Position numbers and translations under genes: made by a program. The notes below the pieces were generated by a model. It ran no database searches and was not told the DNA's origin. It worked only from the letters and a program-made list of their open reading frames with translations. From Heterocephalus glaber (taxonomy: Eukaryota > Chordata > Mammalia > Rodentia > Bathyergidae): a stretch of 64,000 bases of DNA. The DNA lies in the NCBI RefSeq assembly GCF_000247695.1, contig NW_004624747.1, forward strand, positions 13,792,305 through 13,856,304, written 5' to 3'. This document shows positions 36,166 to 49,520 of this stretch, in pieces (position 1 is the stretch's first letter; each line of letters starts with the position of its first letter).

Positions 36166-37189
36166 GAAGTTACAGAAAGCTGCGTTGACCTCTCCCCTCC
36201 ATGCTCCAGGCCCATCCCCCAATCCCATCATTATTTATATGACTGTTGCTACAAGCTCAGTTTAGTCACAACATTCTTAACCACAGCTTTTTTTAGATGT
36301 GATTTTTATTTATTCCAAAAAACGATTTCTTTAGCATATTTAAACTGAAGAGCTCTTAATTGCTGTACTTAGAACTTCTAAACAGTGAACATTTGTCAGG
36401 CATCAAAATAGCAGAATGAGGGAGTTGGACCTCGGGTGACAAGGAGGGTGTAACGAGTGCTGGCTGTACATCTCCATTCTGGGCCCCATTAATGAGTGAC
36501 CTAGAAACGCTTTTTTTTTGAGTAAGCAATCTGTTTTGTATCCACGGCCCTGCACTTTAAGCATGAAGCACTGCTGGAGCCTGCCCTCCATGTATCATTA
36601 AATTTTGTGAGCCACCTCCCACCCCATCATCATGAACCCATGTGATTGTTCTTCTAAAAGAGGGTCAATTTTCTGTGCAGGCACAGAAAGCTGTGGCCCA
36701 TGTTGTCTCTGACACATGTTGTGCACATGACTTAATGCCATGTGGTAACCCTTGGTTATGGAAGGACCTGGGATCGTCCCTCTCTCCCTTGGGTGGTTTG
36801 GGTTTTGATTTCTAGCTGACCCACCAGAGTACAATTAGGAATAAAGCAAATAGTGAAGTAAGCTCAAGGCCATGCTGAGCAATCCGCTTTATCTCATATG
36901 AAAACTAAAAGAAAGTACACGCATACATGTGTGCGTGTGTATATTTTGGCTAGAAAATAGGCTGGTGGAGGTGTTAAAATTTTTAGCCCAACATGAGATT
37001 TTAAAAAAAGATTTATTTATTTCAATCCCTATTGCCCATTTCTATGAATAATCACCATTTGTTTCAATGTGAATAATAACACAGAGCACATTCAGCCCCC
37101 TGAGTTACCATTTCAAGCAACTGTTTTAGGCCTGTGAGGCATGTGCTATTTACAAAGTTGCATGGGTAGTAAGAATAAAAGCAACAATG

Positions 37190-37500
37190 ATAATAGTAAA
37201 AGTTGGCATTTATGGAAGCCTTGCAGTGTGCCAAGGACATTATGTGCACTACCTCACTTATTTGCCACAAGCACTCTTTTTTTTTGGTACTGGGGATTGA
37301 ACTTGGGTCCTTGCGCTTTCGAGGCAGGCAGTAGAACCACTGAGCTAAATCCCCGGCCCCACGAGCACTCTTTGAAGTAGGCTGAGAATTATCTCCATTT
37401 TACAGATAAGGAAATTGAGGCTAATTGAGGTCACACAGCTCTTTAGTGGCAAGGTCAGATTTTGAACAAAGCAGTATGAGTCTGAGTGTTGATTCACTTG
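37190..37500 (+). mobile_element. MIR SINE fossil split by ID
   Basis: GTTGGCATTTATGGAAGCCT before the ID, and ATCTCCATTTTACAGATAAG plus GAGGTCACACAGCTCTTTAG after it, form one MIR. Confidence 0.82.
37281..37360 (-). mobile_element. antisense ID SINE inside MIR
   Basis: GGTACTGGGGATTGAACTTG to GAGCTAAATCCCCGGCCCC. The flanks ACAAGCACTCTTT and ACGAGCACTCTTT are the duplication, with one mismatch. Confidence 0.9.
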
Positions 37501-38109
37501 GCTGCCCTATAGTGTGAGCATAGAGAGCTGTCCCTGGTGTACAGCCAACCAGCACTGTCACATTGGCCCTCTGCATTGGGCTGGGAGCTGTGGGGAGAAA
37601 GGTGTTTTACATTGCTGCAGGGAACTGACCTCTTTTAGGCTGGGAAGTAGTGTGAGCAGCAAAAAACAGAACTTCTACCTGATGGTAAGACCCGAGTATA
37701 CATTGATAACCAGTTCCTGCAGTCCTGTTACCAAGGGAATGAAAATGGGATTGTGGGATGGCAGAGTGCTCCATCATATCCCTCCATGTGTAAGAACCTT
37801 TGCTGGTTGTCACCCTGGCCCTGCCCTTCACCGATCCCTGTGTTTATACCCAGGATGGCACTGCAGAGAAGGTTTTCACGAAGGGGAACTCATCCCTACT
37901 CATAGTTAACTGCTTCTAGGGATGAGGTACCATGTGCCACTTACATAGATATGTAGGGGTATCCTTCTGTGGGAGAGCATCCTTCTAGTTCATACCCTGG
38001 GTGCGCTATAATTTATTTTTGTATTCTTTTCATGAGAATTATATCAGGTATATAAAGCCTGTCTTTTTCTCCCCACTCCCTATTGAGATCAAAAGAAACC
38101 ATTGTCAAC

Positions 38110-38270
38110 TGGCAGGTTACTTGACCTCACTAAGCATCTGTTTCTCCATCTAGTAAATAAGGATAATAAGTTATATGTGTTTCATGAGGTTGTTGTGGGG
38201 AGAAAAGAGTTAAAACACATTTACCATTTGAACAGAACCAGGTATGTGGCTGGGACTCAATAAGTGCATG
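38110..38270 (-). mobile_element. MIR SINE fossil, antisense
   Basis: CTTGACCTCACTAAGCATCT, TTTCTCCATCTAGTAAATAA and GGCTGGGACTCAATAAGTGC match reversed MIR. Confidence 0.72.
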
Positions 38271-38274
38271 AGAT

Positions 38275-38725
38275 TCCTGTTGTTGCCATAACAAATCCTC
38301 ACTAATTTGGTGGCTTAAAATAGCACAAATTTATTATCTTCAGCCCTTGTGGGGCTGAGATCAGTGTGGCCAAAACTGAACCAGTCTCCTTGTCAGCTTC
38401 TAGAGGCTGCCCCCTTTCCTTGGCTTGTGGACTCTTCTCCATCTTCTAGGCCAGTAGTGTAGCATCTTCATATCTCTGACTCTGCCCCAACTTCCATTGT
38501 CACATCTCTCCTCCTCTGTTTTCATCTTATAAGGATCTTTGGGATTACACTGGACCTACCCAAATAATCCAGGATAACCCTCCATCTCAAGATCTTTAAT
38601 TTCATCACAACTTTCAAAGCCCGTCTTGCCAAGGGTGGTTACATATTCATAACTTCTGGGGATCAGGACATAGACATCTTTGGGACAGAGAGTGGGGACA
38701 TTATTTAGCCCACCATCATAAGCTG
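38275..38725. mobile_element. ancient LTR-like interspersed repeat, family not assigned
   Basis: GTTGTTGCCATAACAAATCC, TGGTGGCTTAAAATAGCACA, CCTTGGCTTGTGGACTC and GGATAACCCTCCATCTCAAG resemble a common mammalian repeat that I associate with LTR-type elements. No retroviral gene is present. Confidence 0.4.
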
Positions 38726-38734
38726 TTTTAAAAA

Positions 38735-38828
38735 AATTTTTTTTGTTTTTTTTTTGGTACTGGGGATCGAACTTGGGTCCTTGCATTTTAGAGGCAGGAG
38801 GCGGAACCACTGAGCTAAGTCCCCGGCC
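38735..38828 (-). mobile_element. antisense ID SINE
   Basis: GGTACTGGGGATCGAACTTG to GAGCTAAGTCCCCGGCC. TCATAAGCT flanks both sides. Confidence 0.9.
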
Positions 38829-38934
38829 TTCATAAGCTATTTTTATAAGATGAAACAACCAAACTGGCTAGTGTGGGGAGGGAATAAACAATATTTTGAT
38901 CAGTATAGTAACTGACAACATTTGTTGTGCACTT

Positions 38935-39320
38935 GTATTTCTGTCCTGAATCAGGGCCTTTGCATCTTTACTTCCTCTCCCTAGAGTTTGTTTCTTCTAG
39001 AGCTTTGTGTGTGGCTAGCACAGTATTATCCTTTAGGTATCTCAAGTATCACTTCCTCTGAGAAGCCCTTCCTGATTACCTTTGCCTAACAGGTATTCAG
39101 CCCCATTTCCTCCATCCCATCATGGCATCCTGTTTCCATCTTTCATGGATATTATCCTGATCTGTAACCTTTGGTTTTTGAGTCTGCCTAATGCATGCTG
39201 TCTGTCCTCTATAGAATGTCAGCTTTAGGAGGGCAGAGACCTTGCACGTCTTGTCCACTGCTAAATGCCAGTGCCTGGGACGGTTACTGGAACAGAATGG
39301 GTGCACGTACCTGTTGAGTG
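38935..39320 (+). mobile_element. L2 LINE 3' end
   Basis: CCTCTGAGAAGCCCTTCCTG, AATGTCAGCTTTAGGAGGGC and ACTGCTAAATGCCAGTGCCT are the familiar L2 3' terminal blocks in order. Confidence 0.82.
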
Positions 39321-39387
39321 TATAAGCAGATAGAGTTGTGTCAGGTGCAGTGCTGAGCATTTAATATTCACACTTTCCTGAGTTCCC

Positions 39388-39658
39388 CCCAACCGCCCCG
39401 TACCAGGGATTAAACCCAGAGCCTTTGCACAGAGCTACATCCCCAGTCATTTTTAAATAGTTCTTTTTTTTGGTACCCGGGATCAAACTCAGGACCTTGC
39501 ACTTGTGAGGCAGGAAGCGGCACCACTGAGCTAAATCCCCGGCCTTAAATAGTTATTTTGAGACAGGGTCTTGCTAAGTTGCCAAGTTGCCCAAGGTGGG
39601 CTCGGACTCACTATCTTCCTGCCTCAGCCTTCCGGGGTGCTGGGCTTATGGCATGTAC
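39388..39658 (-). mobile_element. antisense B1-dID split by an ID SINE
   Basis: The ID half (GTACCAGGGATTAAACCCAG) lies before the insertion and the B1 half (GAGACAGGGTCTTGCTAAGT, TCTTCCTGCCTCAGCCTTCC) after it. Confidence 0.85.
39463..39544 (-). mobile_element. antisense ID SINE nested in B1-dID
   Basis: GGTACCCGGGATCAAACTCA to GAGCTAAATCCCCGGCC, with TTAAATAGTT at 39453-39462 and 39545-39554 as perfect duplication. It sits 380 bp upstream of a CIT exon. Confidence 0.93.
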
Positions 39659-39921
39659 CACCATATCCAATGGGAGGTTCTTTTACTATCATTAATCATC
39701 ACCTTACAGACATGCAAGCAGAGGCTCCGAGAGACAAATGATTTACACCAGGTCTGCCCACTCCTACAGTCCTTTCTTCCTTCTGCCTCCCAGCCTTATT
39801 GTTGTCATGTCATCAGAAGCAGTTTGAGTCAGCCTTGCTGGTGGCCACAGAACAGTGGCAGGTCTATCAGCTTCTTGGGCTTACCTGCTGACCACCTTGA
39901 CCTTGGTTTTTTTCTACCTAG

Positions 39922-40027
39922 GTCTGTTGTATCGAGTCTGGACTCCCCTGCCAAGACTAGCTCCATGGAAAAGAAACTTCTCATCAAAAGCAAAGAGCTG
40001 CAAGACTCTCAGGACAAGTGTCACAAG
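39922..40027 (+). CDS. CIT: CIT exon: linker from kinase tail to coiled coil (phase 2/0)
   Basis: After finishing the split Glu codon the exon reads [20 protein letters not shown] and ends [12 protein letters not shown]. It is Ser-rich at first, then charged and helical as the coiled coil begins. The acceptor is CTACCTAG; the donor GTATTT is weaker than most in the gene. From the 3' end of this exon to exon 60358-60474 every intron is in phase 0. Only the long kinase-bearing isoform should use this exon, because the short isoform is expected to start in the 909-bp intron that follows. Confidence 0.96.
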
Positions 40028-40028
40028 G

Positions 40029-40804
40029 TATTTATCTCCGCAGCCGGCCTCCCTCCTTCCTCCAGGATCCTCCCGTCAATATATGCCAAGGGATCCGCCC
40101 TGGGCCACTGCTGACGCTGAGCCTCCTGATCCATAGAGAGCAAGGCGCTCCTTCCCTCACTGAAGTCGCGCCTCGGCAGCTCAGAGGGAGATGAATTTGG
40201 GCCTTGACATTGCTGTAAATCCTTTAAATCTTAAACAGAGGAGGCCCTGGATTTAAAACGGCCCGTTTCTCAGAATGACCCAGCCCGATGTCTACTTCTT
40301 CCGGCAGGTGGCGTGGGTCCTCACCTGTGGCTGAGATGCATCCTATCTGCTTTGAGTGATTCGAAGTCTCTCTTCCTAGTCTTTTAAAACTCCTGCTTAT
40401 GTCACTGCGGCCACTGTATTGATTATGCTCAACGTCTGTTAACACTCACTGTTCCTGCCCAGAGGCAACTCTCTGGAAACTGATAAAAGCCACTGCTTGC
40501 CTGGGACTCCTCAAAGTGCAGACAAATAAATATCTCCTTGCCCTGTCCTGGATTTGTCCTCTAGATCTTATCAAGGAGATGGGGGGAAGCAAGATGGATT
40601 TGGGATAAAATTAAAGTGACGTCTGCAGAAAAAAACAAAACAAAAAACGCAAAAAAGCAAACAGGTGAAAAATGATGATTTTGGCTTCCTTGCTTACTGG
40701 GTTAGAGAAGTGATCGAGTGTGAAGCGAGACTTGGATGAGAGGAGTGACTTAGCATTTGGTGACTGTCCTTACGAAGAACTGTGCTCTCGTGGGCGAAGA
40801 AACA
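40029..40804 (+). promoter_or_regulatory. CIT: candidate internal promoter and 5'UTR of short isoform citron-N
   Basis: This 0.8 kb intronic segment contains no SINE, LINE or DNA-transposon remnant, unlike almost every other intron here. It leads directly into sequence resembling the citron-N-specific first exon. TGACGTCT at 40617-40624 is one base from a cAMP-response element. No canonical TATA box stands out. Known biology: citron-N is a kinase-less isoform made in neurons, with its own N-terminus joined to the exon beginning MEQEM. Promoter function is inferred from position; the transcription start cannot be read from sequence. Confidence 0.4.
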
Positions 40805-40807
40805 ATG
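40784..40807 (+). CDS. CIT: probable citron-N-specific first coding exon (3' end), upstream ATG not conserved
   Basis: The codons before a GT at 40808 read ALVGEETM. The mouse citron-N N-terminus, as I remember it, is MLLGEEAM followed by MEQEM. The match (L-x-G-E-E-x-M), its position in the correct intron, and an in-frame junction to the next exon (ATG then ATGGAG) make this the orthologous alternative exon. At the expected initiator this sequence has GCT, and no in-frame ATG lies between the TAG at 40751-40753 and the ATG at 40805-40807. If used, translation would start at that terminal ATG or at the first codon of the next exon. The donor GTATTT is weak. The exon's 5' limit is unknown. Confidence 0.55.
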
Positions 40808-40891
40808 GTATTTCCATCCCAGCTCTTGGCAATAGCAGTAGCCCAGACCATCAGGTGGTCTCGGGGCTGCCTGAGATTTGATTGCTCCTAA

Positions 40892-42444
<1,553 letters not shown>

Positions 42445-42572
42445 TGACTGCTTGCCCAGAGCAGGTATGGCCACATGGCCAGCCCAGACCTCTAATTTCA
42501 GGAGTGTCTGAGAGATAGGAAGGGGTCGGGGAGAAAGGGTGGCAGCAAAGGGAGAGCAAGAAAGGTAGGTCT

Positions 42573-42650
42573 GGGCCAGAGATTTAGCTCAGTGGCATCG
42601 TGCCTGCCTTGCAGGCACAAGGTCCTGAGTTCGATCCCCAGTACCAAAAA
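42573..42650 (+). mobile_element. ID SINE
   Basis: GGGCCAGAGATTTAGCTCAG to GAGTTCGATCCCCAGTACC plus a short A-tail, 132 bp after an exon donor. Confidence 0.88.
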
Positions 42651-42749
42651 TTTGAAAACTTTATATTTCCCATGGTTTATATAAATCATACAGTACTTGC
42701 TTATTCCAGCTCCTTTTGAAGTCTGCATTAATAAAGATGTTGTTTTAGA

Positions 42750-43096
42750 GCAAGGGTAAGCAAACTTCAGCTTGTGGGACAAATCTGACCCACCACTAAT
42801 TTTTTGTGGCTCACAAGCTGGGAATGGGTTTTCCATTTTTAAATGATTGGGAAAAAAAATCAAAGGAAAAATAATATTTTATGACAAGAAAATGTTATGA
42901 AAGTCAAATTTCAGTGTCTATAAATGAAGTTTTATTGGAACACAGCCCCTCGATCGTTCATTAACCTATTGGTCACAGCTACTTTCGTGCTACAGATGTG
43001 GAAGTGAACAGTTGTCCCCGAGTCTGTGTCGTCTGTAAAGTTGAAAACTCCTTATTTTCTGACTTTTTACAGAAAAAGTTGGCCAATCCCTGCTTA
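42750..43096 (-). mobile_element. hAT-Charlie-type DNA transposon remnant
   Basis: GGGTAAGCAAACTTCAGCTT near one end, ATGAAGTTTTATTGGAACAC in the middle, and TTTTTACAGAAAAAGTTGGC at the other end belong to a common mammalian hAT family whose exact name I cannot assign. Confidence 0.65.
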
Positions 43097-43150
43097 CATT
43101 GGTTCTAAAGAAAATGAAATATTTTTATAGCTTTTCAGATGCACTTTAAT

Positions 43151-43237
43151 TTTTTTTTTTTTTTAACTGGGGATCGAACTCAGGACCTTGCACTTGCGAG
43201 GCAGGTAGTGGCACTAGTGAGCTAAATCCCCGGCCCC
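43151..43237 (-). mobile_element. antisense ID SINE
   Basis: CTGGGGATCGAACTCAGGAC to GAGCTAAATCCCCGGCCCC. CTTTAATTTTTT is repeated on both sides. Confidence 0.92.
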
Positions 43238-45419
43238 GCTTTAATTTTTTGAGAGAAGTCAAAGTAATTTATAGTTTTACAGATAAGAAAAATTTGAGAA
43301 GAAGAAAAATTTCCTAGAAGAAAAATTTGAGCTGTTCAGGGTAAGCCAAAATTGACACGGCACACCTGAGTGCTGAAAACCTTCCCCTGTGTGTTCAGAA
43401 AAGAGAATTGAGGCCTTTAAAAAGCTCACCCTTGTTCACCCCCCTTTCTAAAAGGGTTTTCTTTCTAGATGGCTCACTTTTATATTGCCTCATTGTTTCC
43501 TTTTTAGCATGGATTTTTCTGTCTTTTGAAGAAACTGTAAATAGAAACTTTAATGAAGAGATGGCAGTGAGTAATTGGAGAGCTGAATTATCAGCTGCCA
43601 GGCAACTCTCACTCACTTCAGAAAATCTAATGGAAACACTGATAAAAATGAGCATTTTTGTCTCTGGGAAGCACAAACTTAGCCATCTGTGTGGCGTAAA
43701 TGCAAGAAACTCCTACAAATAACTCCATCCATTAGTTACACTTTAAAGAAAGAATGATTTGTCTTTGGGGGCTTGGTGGAATACTGTATTTGTCACCTTA
43801 GTGTTTTAAAATTATGGGTTAATTTCCTCTTGCTTGAGAAAAATGTTATAAATAAATGTGCATAGGAAACTTTACAAATGGATTATCAAGTCTGAACAAT
43901 ACCAACCTTAGAGAATTTGAAGGACATGCATATACTTTGAGAAATCTGCTTTGACAGGTGACTCATGCACCTTTTATCAACATAGCTTTTCATCCTTAAA
44001 GGTTCAAGTGGTAGGATTCTTTTTCTCCCATTAGTTCAATTTACTTTTGGGGACATCCTGGGGAAATGAAAGCTGTACTTGGCCACCAGAGGGAGCAGCT
44101 GGTGTCCATGAACTCCATAGAAATAGAATTATCAGGACATTTTGAAAAGGTGTATGCTGGTGTTTGAGTTCAAAGAAATGTCTTTTATGATTCATACCAA
44201 GTCAGCATGCATGTGGAGTTTTAGATTTAATGACTGTTAAAAGTTCCATGGTGGGTGGACTTCTTGGTTTCAGATTTTATTTCTCATTGAAAGAAGGTTA
44301 TATTAAAATGACTTGTGATACGTTTTATGAGAGCAGAATGTTTGCAAACCAGGAAAAAGCTTTTAATGCTTACAGCAAACTTCTTGTATTTGGTTTGATT
44401 CCTCCTAGATTTTGGATTAATTCTGTTCTTCCTTTCAAAAACTAATTATTTGTACAACTGTTTATTTAAAAAATATTTTGTTTGCTTCGACTTAGCTACT
44501 CCTTATGGAGTAGTTTACAATAAAAACATCTAAAGGTCTCAGTTTGATTCATACACCATTGTAGCAATTGCTGAGTCTTCCTCAGCCATCCTCCTCTCAG
44601 GAAAGGAAACAGAAGTATGGGTAACACAAAAGTCATTTGCAACAAGGTTTCTGGATGATTGGGACCATGCATCTGTGCTACCTGACCCCCCAGTTCTGAA
44701 TCTTTATTCAGAAGAGTTGCTTTAGATGGGCCATGAAAGTTGTCCCTGGTTCTCCATTCTGACCTGTTCAACTTATGCCCACAACTCATTCCATGTGAAA
44801 ACATGACAGCGTGCTCAGCTGCCCTTAGAAACAGACCTGATTATGTTCTTTCATGTTTCTTCTGAAGCAGGATTTGGTTAGCTGTTGGATTTATAGGATT
44901 TCCTTGAAATCTTAGCATAATAACTGGAGATCAGCAAATGAGTTAGAATTCCTTTGCTATCCATGGCAGGCCCAGTGTGCAAGGGCTCCAAGAACTGACA
45001 GGGATGTTGGCTGATCCTTGTCTTCCTTCCCCTTGGGCCTGACAGCTCTGGAAAGAAAGATGTCGGGCTGAGGGTATGGTAGGGGTGAGGATAGACATTC
45101 TGTCCTTGCTCTTGACAAAACACAAAAATTACATTCCTTCCTTGCTGACATAAGTTCCAGAAAGAAAAGGGAGCCTGAGAATAGAAGATGCCTAAGACCT
45201 TCCTCCAGCTCTTTGCTACTTTCTCAGACTGGAGTGTATGGCTCTGGGAGGGCTGGCTTTTCCTTTGGACACAGCAGGCTCAGGGACAAGGGACCACTGT
45301 CTTCCAGGGTGGCTAAAATGTTTTAATTTTTTCAATTCAAAGGAAAAAATTGAGTTGTTAGGTTAAAGGCACTGTTTTTATAGGCAATACAAAACATTTT
45401 TGTGTTTATATGAAGGCAA

Positions 45420-45510
45420 TTGTAAAATATAATTTTATATACATATACATATATAATAAACATATATACATAATGTATTATGTAATATACATATGTAATT
45501 ATTATTTTTA
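45420..45510 (+). repeat. AT-rich (ATAC/ATAT) tract with palindrome
   Basis: Alternating TATACATA-type sequence. TACATAAT/ATTATGTA form 8-base inverted arms around GT at 45467-45484. Confidence 0.8.
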
Positions 45511-45590
45511 ATGGAGGAAGGGGTCAACAGAGGCCCAGTGCTGAGAGCCAAGAAAGTCACAATACATTCTTGGCTGAGGGGGGTCTAGAA

Positions 45591-45780
45591 TGGTGATGAC
45601 GAACCTTTTAAGAGACAGGTGCCCAAACGGCAACCCAGAACCCACTTATTTATCACAAAGTGCCAACACTGCAATTAAACGTGAATACTGAGGTTTTAGT
45701 TTAGAAAAAACAACTCATACATTAACATCTTTTGTCTTAAAAATAAATAACATGCATGCCATAGGTTCACTAACACCAGG
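45591..45780. mobile_element. short nonautonomous hAT element with TCTAGA target duplication
   Basis: Left end TGGTGATGACGAACC (45591-45605); right end GGTTCACTAACACCA (45764-45778), an imperfect inverted copy (11 of 15). GTCTAGAA (45583-45590) and CTCTAGAA (45781-45788) flank it, matching the 8-bp NTCTAGAN preference of hAT transposons. The 190-bp body has no coding capacity. The two bases GG at 45779-45780 make the right boundary uncertain. Confidence 0.65.
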
Positions 45781-47304
45781 CTCTAGAAAAACCCCAAGTA
45801 AAGGGTGTACTATTTCACTATGGCCCCTATTCCACTCTGAGGGTTTAGATGATTGTGAGTAGTTATTAAGACCTTTGGTTATATCATCTAGCATCACCTG
45901 CTTAGTGTGCATCACACAGGAAACCTGTATGCCCATGATCCGGAGAACTGGCCTTCAGTAACTGTGCTTTTGGCTGGGAGGGAGTAAAATGAGACCCACA
46001 CTCTACCTGGACTCAATGTTTTACCTTCCCCTCTACTGACAACATAGGGAGAGATGTGCTTACATGAAGATCATCCAGTTTTTTACAAGAATATTACTTC
46101 CCATTTAGTGTATACTGGAAGATCACCTCTTAAAATGAGATGAAAGATCTATGTAATAACCTATAATTAAAAATTAGAAATTGCAATTGATTGGCTAAAA
46201 AAAATCCTTGCTAAATTAGTACCTTTCCATTTATTTTTTGAGAGTGGATCTTAGAGATATTATTGCGATTTATGAGTGTTAAAAACAATCTTGATTTAAT
46301 TCCCTGTTCTTTTTATTTTGTTTCCTCCTCTCACTGCAGTCATCTTGGATTAGATAGATGTTTGTTCACAATCCTTATACTTAGCCTTGATTTTATAAAT
46401 GAAAAATATTTCTATTCTTGGTCCACAAGTTTTCAAAACCATTGTCATTTCTTTTGGTAAATCCTCTCGTGAATAAAAATCTCAATTCAAATGTTCTTTT
46501 TTGATTTTAGAAATTCATTTTGGAAAAGATTGGGCTGTTTGGACCCCTTTAAAGGGTTTGTTACAAGGGAACAAGATAATTCTTTCCTGTGAATTTTTAT
46601 CATAAGTTATTTTCTCCAGAGCCAGTGTTTTGTGACTCTTCCAAATTTCAGGGTGACTTGTATTGCAGGAGCAATGTTAAGTTCATCCTTCGGTTTTGGC
46701 CCCAGAAAAATTAATGGTGAGAAACTGACAATGATGAGTTTCACCTTCCTGGATGTTTTCCATAGAGATTTCCAGTTACCCTCTGGTGCTGTCTGAAAGG
46801 TTAATTTTAAAACTAGTACCGTATCTAATTGTGTTAGGAGCACATGACTTCTAAAGGACAAATCTATAGAAATGATTATCCTTGGAGGAGAACTACACAT
46901 GAGCAGTTTATCTTCATTTAAAGAACAGTGCTGCCAGCTTTCCTGCTAAGTTAGACCTTAAGATGCTATGCATATTGTGTGGCAGTGTTTGTTCAGAGGA
47001 TCTTACTATCAGCTCATGTGTTCCTGATGCATTTACTCAAGGTGCATGTTCTATGTTAAAGCAGTTTAAAGATTTAATGTTTGTTCCTCTCTCCTCTTCC
47101 CTCAATACTCTTCCACTTTCTCCATCTGAAGTCTCTCTGGATCTTTGTTTCCACTCACCTCCTCTCCATGTCTGTGGGTCTGTCCTTTGCCACTCTGTCC
47201 TCAATGCACATCTTCCTGTGTGGTTGATATCCTTCCGTCTTCACTGTCTGCCATTTCTTTTCAGAGACCCTGAGTTCACCTGTATTCCATTGCCTGCTCT
47301 TTAG

Positions 47305-47735
<431 letters not shown>

Positions 47736-47786
47736 GCTAAAGATCAAGGGAAACCTGAAGTAGGAGAATATTCCAAACTTGAGAAG
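47736..47786 (+). CDS. CIT: CIT micro-exon: AKDQGKPEVGEYSKLEK (17 codons, phase 0/0)
   Basis: This 51-nt exon has acceptor TTTAATTACAG and donor GTATAT. It encodes a Gly/Pro-containing break (QGKPEVGEY) between two helical segments of the coiled coil, so it is a probable hinge. The Ser in EYSKLEK is the residue I remember in mouse, where human has Ala. It is too short to stand out as an open frame and was placed by continuity with its neighbours. Confidence 0.95.
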
Positions 47787-47888
47787 GTATATATTCCATG
47801 ATTGGTTTCGCTATTCTGGGTATCTGGGTAGATTTTTTTTTTTTATGTTACTGTCAGTGGCCAGTCATTGATTAAGAATACTTTTACA

Positions 47889-47970
47889 GGGCCAGGGATT
47901 TAGCTCAGTGGTTCCAGCGGCTGCTTCGCAAGTGCAAGGTCCCAAGTTCGATCCCTGGTACCAAAAAAAA
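47889..47970 (+). mobile_element. ID SINE
   Basis: GGGCCAGGGATTTAGCTCAG to AAGTTCGATCCCTGGTACC plus A-tail. AGAATACTTTTA is duplicated on both sides. Confidence 0.92.
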
Positions 47971-48012
47971 GAATACTTTTATAATCAATGATATGAGAAT
48001 TCTCTTCTAGCT

Positions 48013-48101
48013 TTATTTTATTTTTTTGGTGCTGGGGATTGAACCCAGGACTTTGTGGATGCTAAACACAGGGCTATCACTGTGCTATACTCCTGACCCC
48101 T
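48013..48101 (-). mobile_element. antisense ID/dID SINE
   Basis: TTTGGTGCTGGGGATTGAAC to TGCTATACTCCTGACCCC, in reverse complement. Confidence 0.85.
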
Positions 48102-48510
48102 CCAGATTTGATGGTGCTCCTCTGGGTCACCATGTTGTTTATACTATGGTTCTAAAAGAGAGAAAAGACACTTCATTTTTCGTTCTGTTTTGTCACAGTA
48201 AGACATAAACCCAGACACTTAGAAAAACGTGAAAATTATTATTGTTCTAAGGCACTGGGCAATTTTGATTCTGTTTTTACCATTTATATATTGCTAGTCC
48301 TAGAGAAATAGTTCACAGGGAGGTTTGCTCTGGAACGTTCAAAGACTTCCAAAGAACTGATAGGCCCCTGTTCTTGCTTACCATTAGTAGGTTCTGGAAA
48401 ACAAACCTCCAAGTCCCCACAGAAACCTCAGGGAGATAGAACTGCACTAAATGTACAACATATTAATGTTAATTTGCCTTCTGCTTTATTTCCTGGGATT
48501 TTAATTCTAG

Positions 48511-48564
48511 ATCAATGCTGAGCAGCAGCTCAAAATCCAAGAGCTCCAAGAGAAGCTGGAAAAG
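48511..48564 (+). CDS. CIT: CIT micro-exon: coiled coil (18 codons, phase 0/0)
   Basis: This 54-nt exon reads INAEQQLKIQELQEKLEK. The acceptor is TTAATTCTAG and the donor is the strong GTAAGC. It gives two and a half heptads and continues directly into [12 protein letters not shown] of the following exon. It was placed by its exact citron sequence and splice sites. Confidence 0.96.
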
Positions 48565-49064
48565 GTAAGCCTGAGGTGATGTTTTCAGGAACTTACCCCC
48601 ATTTCCACATACGTTTCTTTGCCTTGTCCTGGAACCCTAAAGATGAATGAAACAGAATTAGTCACCTAGCACCGAGAAAATTGAAGGGGCAGTGAGCTAC
48701 TACCTGAAAGTATTAGAGTTCTGAACATACTTTTTCCTTTCGAGATGTGTTAGCAGTCTTTACTTTTAAAAACCAAGCTGTATGAGTGTAAATTATACTA
48801 CGTCAGAATCTAGGAGGTGACCTTTCATGCCCCAGTGATCAAGAGGCCAGGCTTTCCATTCTGCACTTTTGTAGAAGCCTGAGTTGTTCTCCACCCAGAC
48901 TGCTTCCATCAGAAACACTGCTGCCTAGAAGAGGTAGCACAGTTCGAGGACCCTTGGAGTCATCATAGAGTTACAGAGTGGGTGGGTCTGGTAGATAGCA
49001 TCTTGCAAAGTTTGTGCTAATGTCCCTACTTCTATTTTTACATTTTGAAAATTTTTATTGAATT

Positions 49065-49520
49065 ATTTCCCTCCTAGCTTTATTAAGGTATAATTCACAA
49101 ATGAAAACTACATATACATATTTATGGTTCATGTCATGATGTTTTGATATATGTATACAATTGTGAAATGATTAAGCTAATTAACATATCCATTACTTCA
49201 CATACTTACGGTGAGGTGAGAACATTTAAGATGTAGTCGCAGCAATTTTTAGGCTTTCCCTTTATTTGAACACTAGAAATGTTTAAAGAAAGGAGCAGAG
49301 TGAATGTGGTAGTGGGGCATGGGGTTCACATCAGAATGTTCATGCATATGTTTGCTGGCTTGGTTTAATAGAGCTTAATAGAGCTATTACTTTTTTTTGT
49401 TGTGATAAAAACATAACATTAAATTACCATCTTATCTGTTTTTAAGTGTATTTCTAAGTGTAGTGGTGCTAAGTATATTCATATGTTTGGGTACTAGATC
49501 TCTGGAAATTTTTCATGTTT
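49065..49520. mobile_element. old L1 (L1M-type) 3' region
   Basis: AGCTTTATTAAGGTATAATT, GATGTTTTGATATATGTATA, AAGCTAATTAACATATCCAT and CATAACATTAAATTACCATC are the well-known L1M blocks. Confidence 0.8.

Larger units (their letters stand above)
47787..48510 (+). other. CIT: CIT intron, 724 bp
   Basis: It contains a sense ID (47889-47970) and an antisense dID-type SINE (48013-48101) separated by about 40 bp, which together could form an RNA hairpin in the pre-mRNA. Confidence 0.88.
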
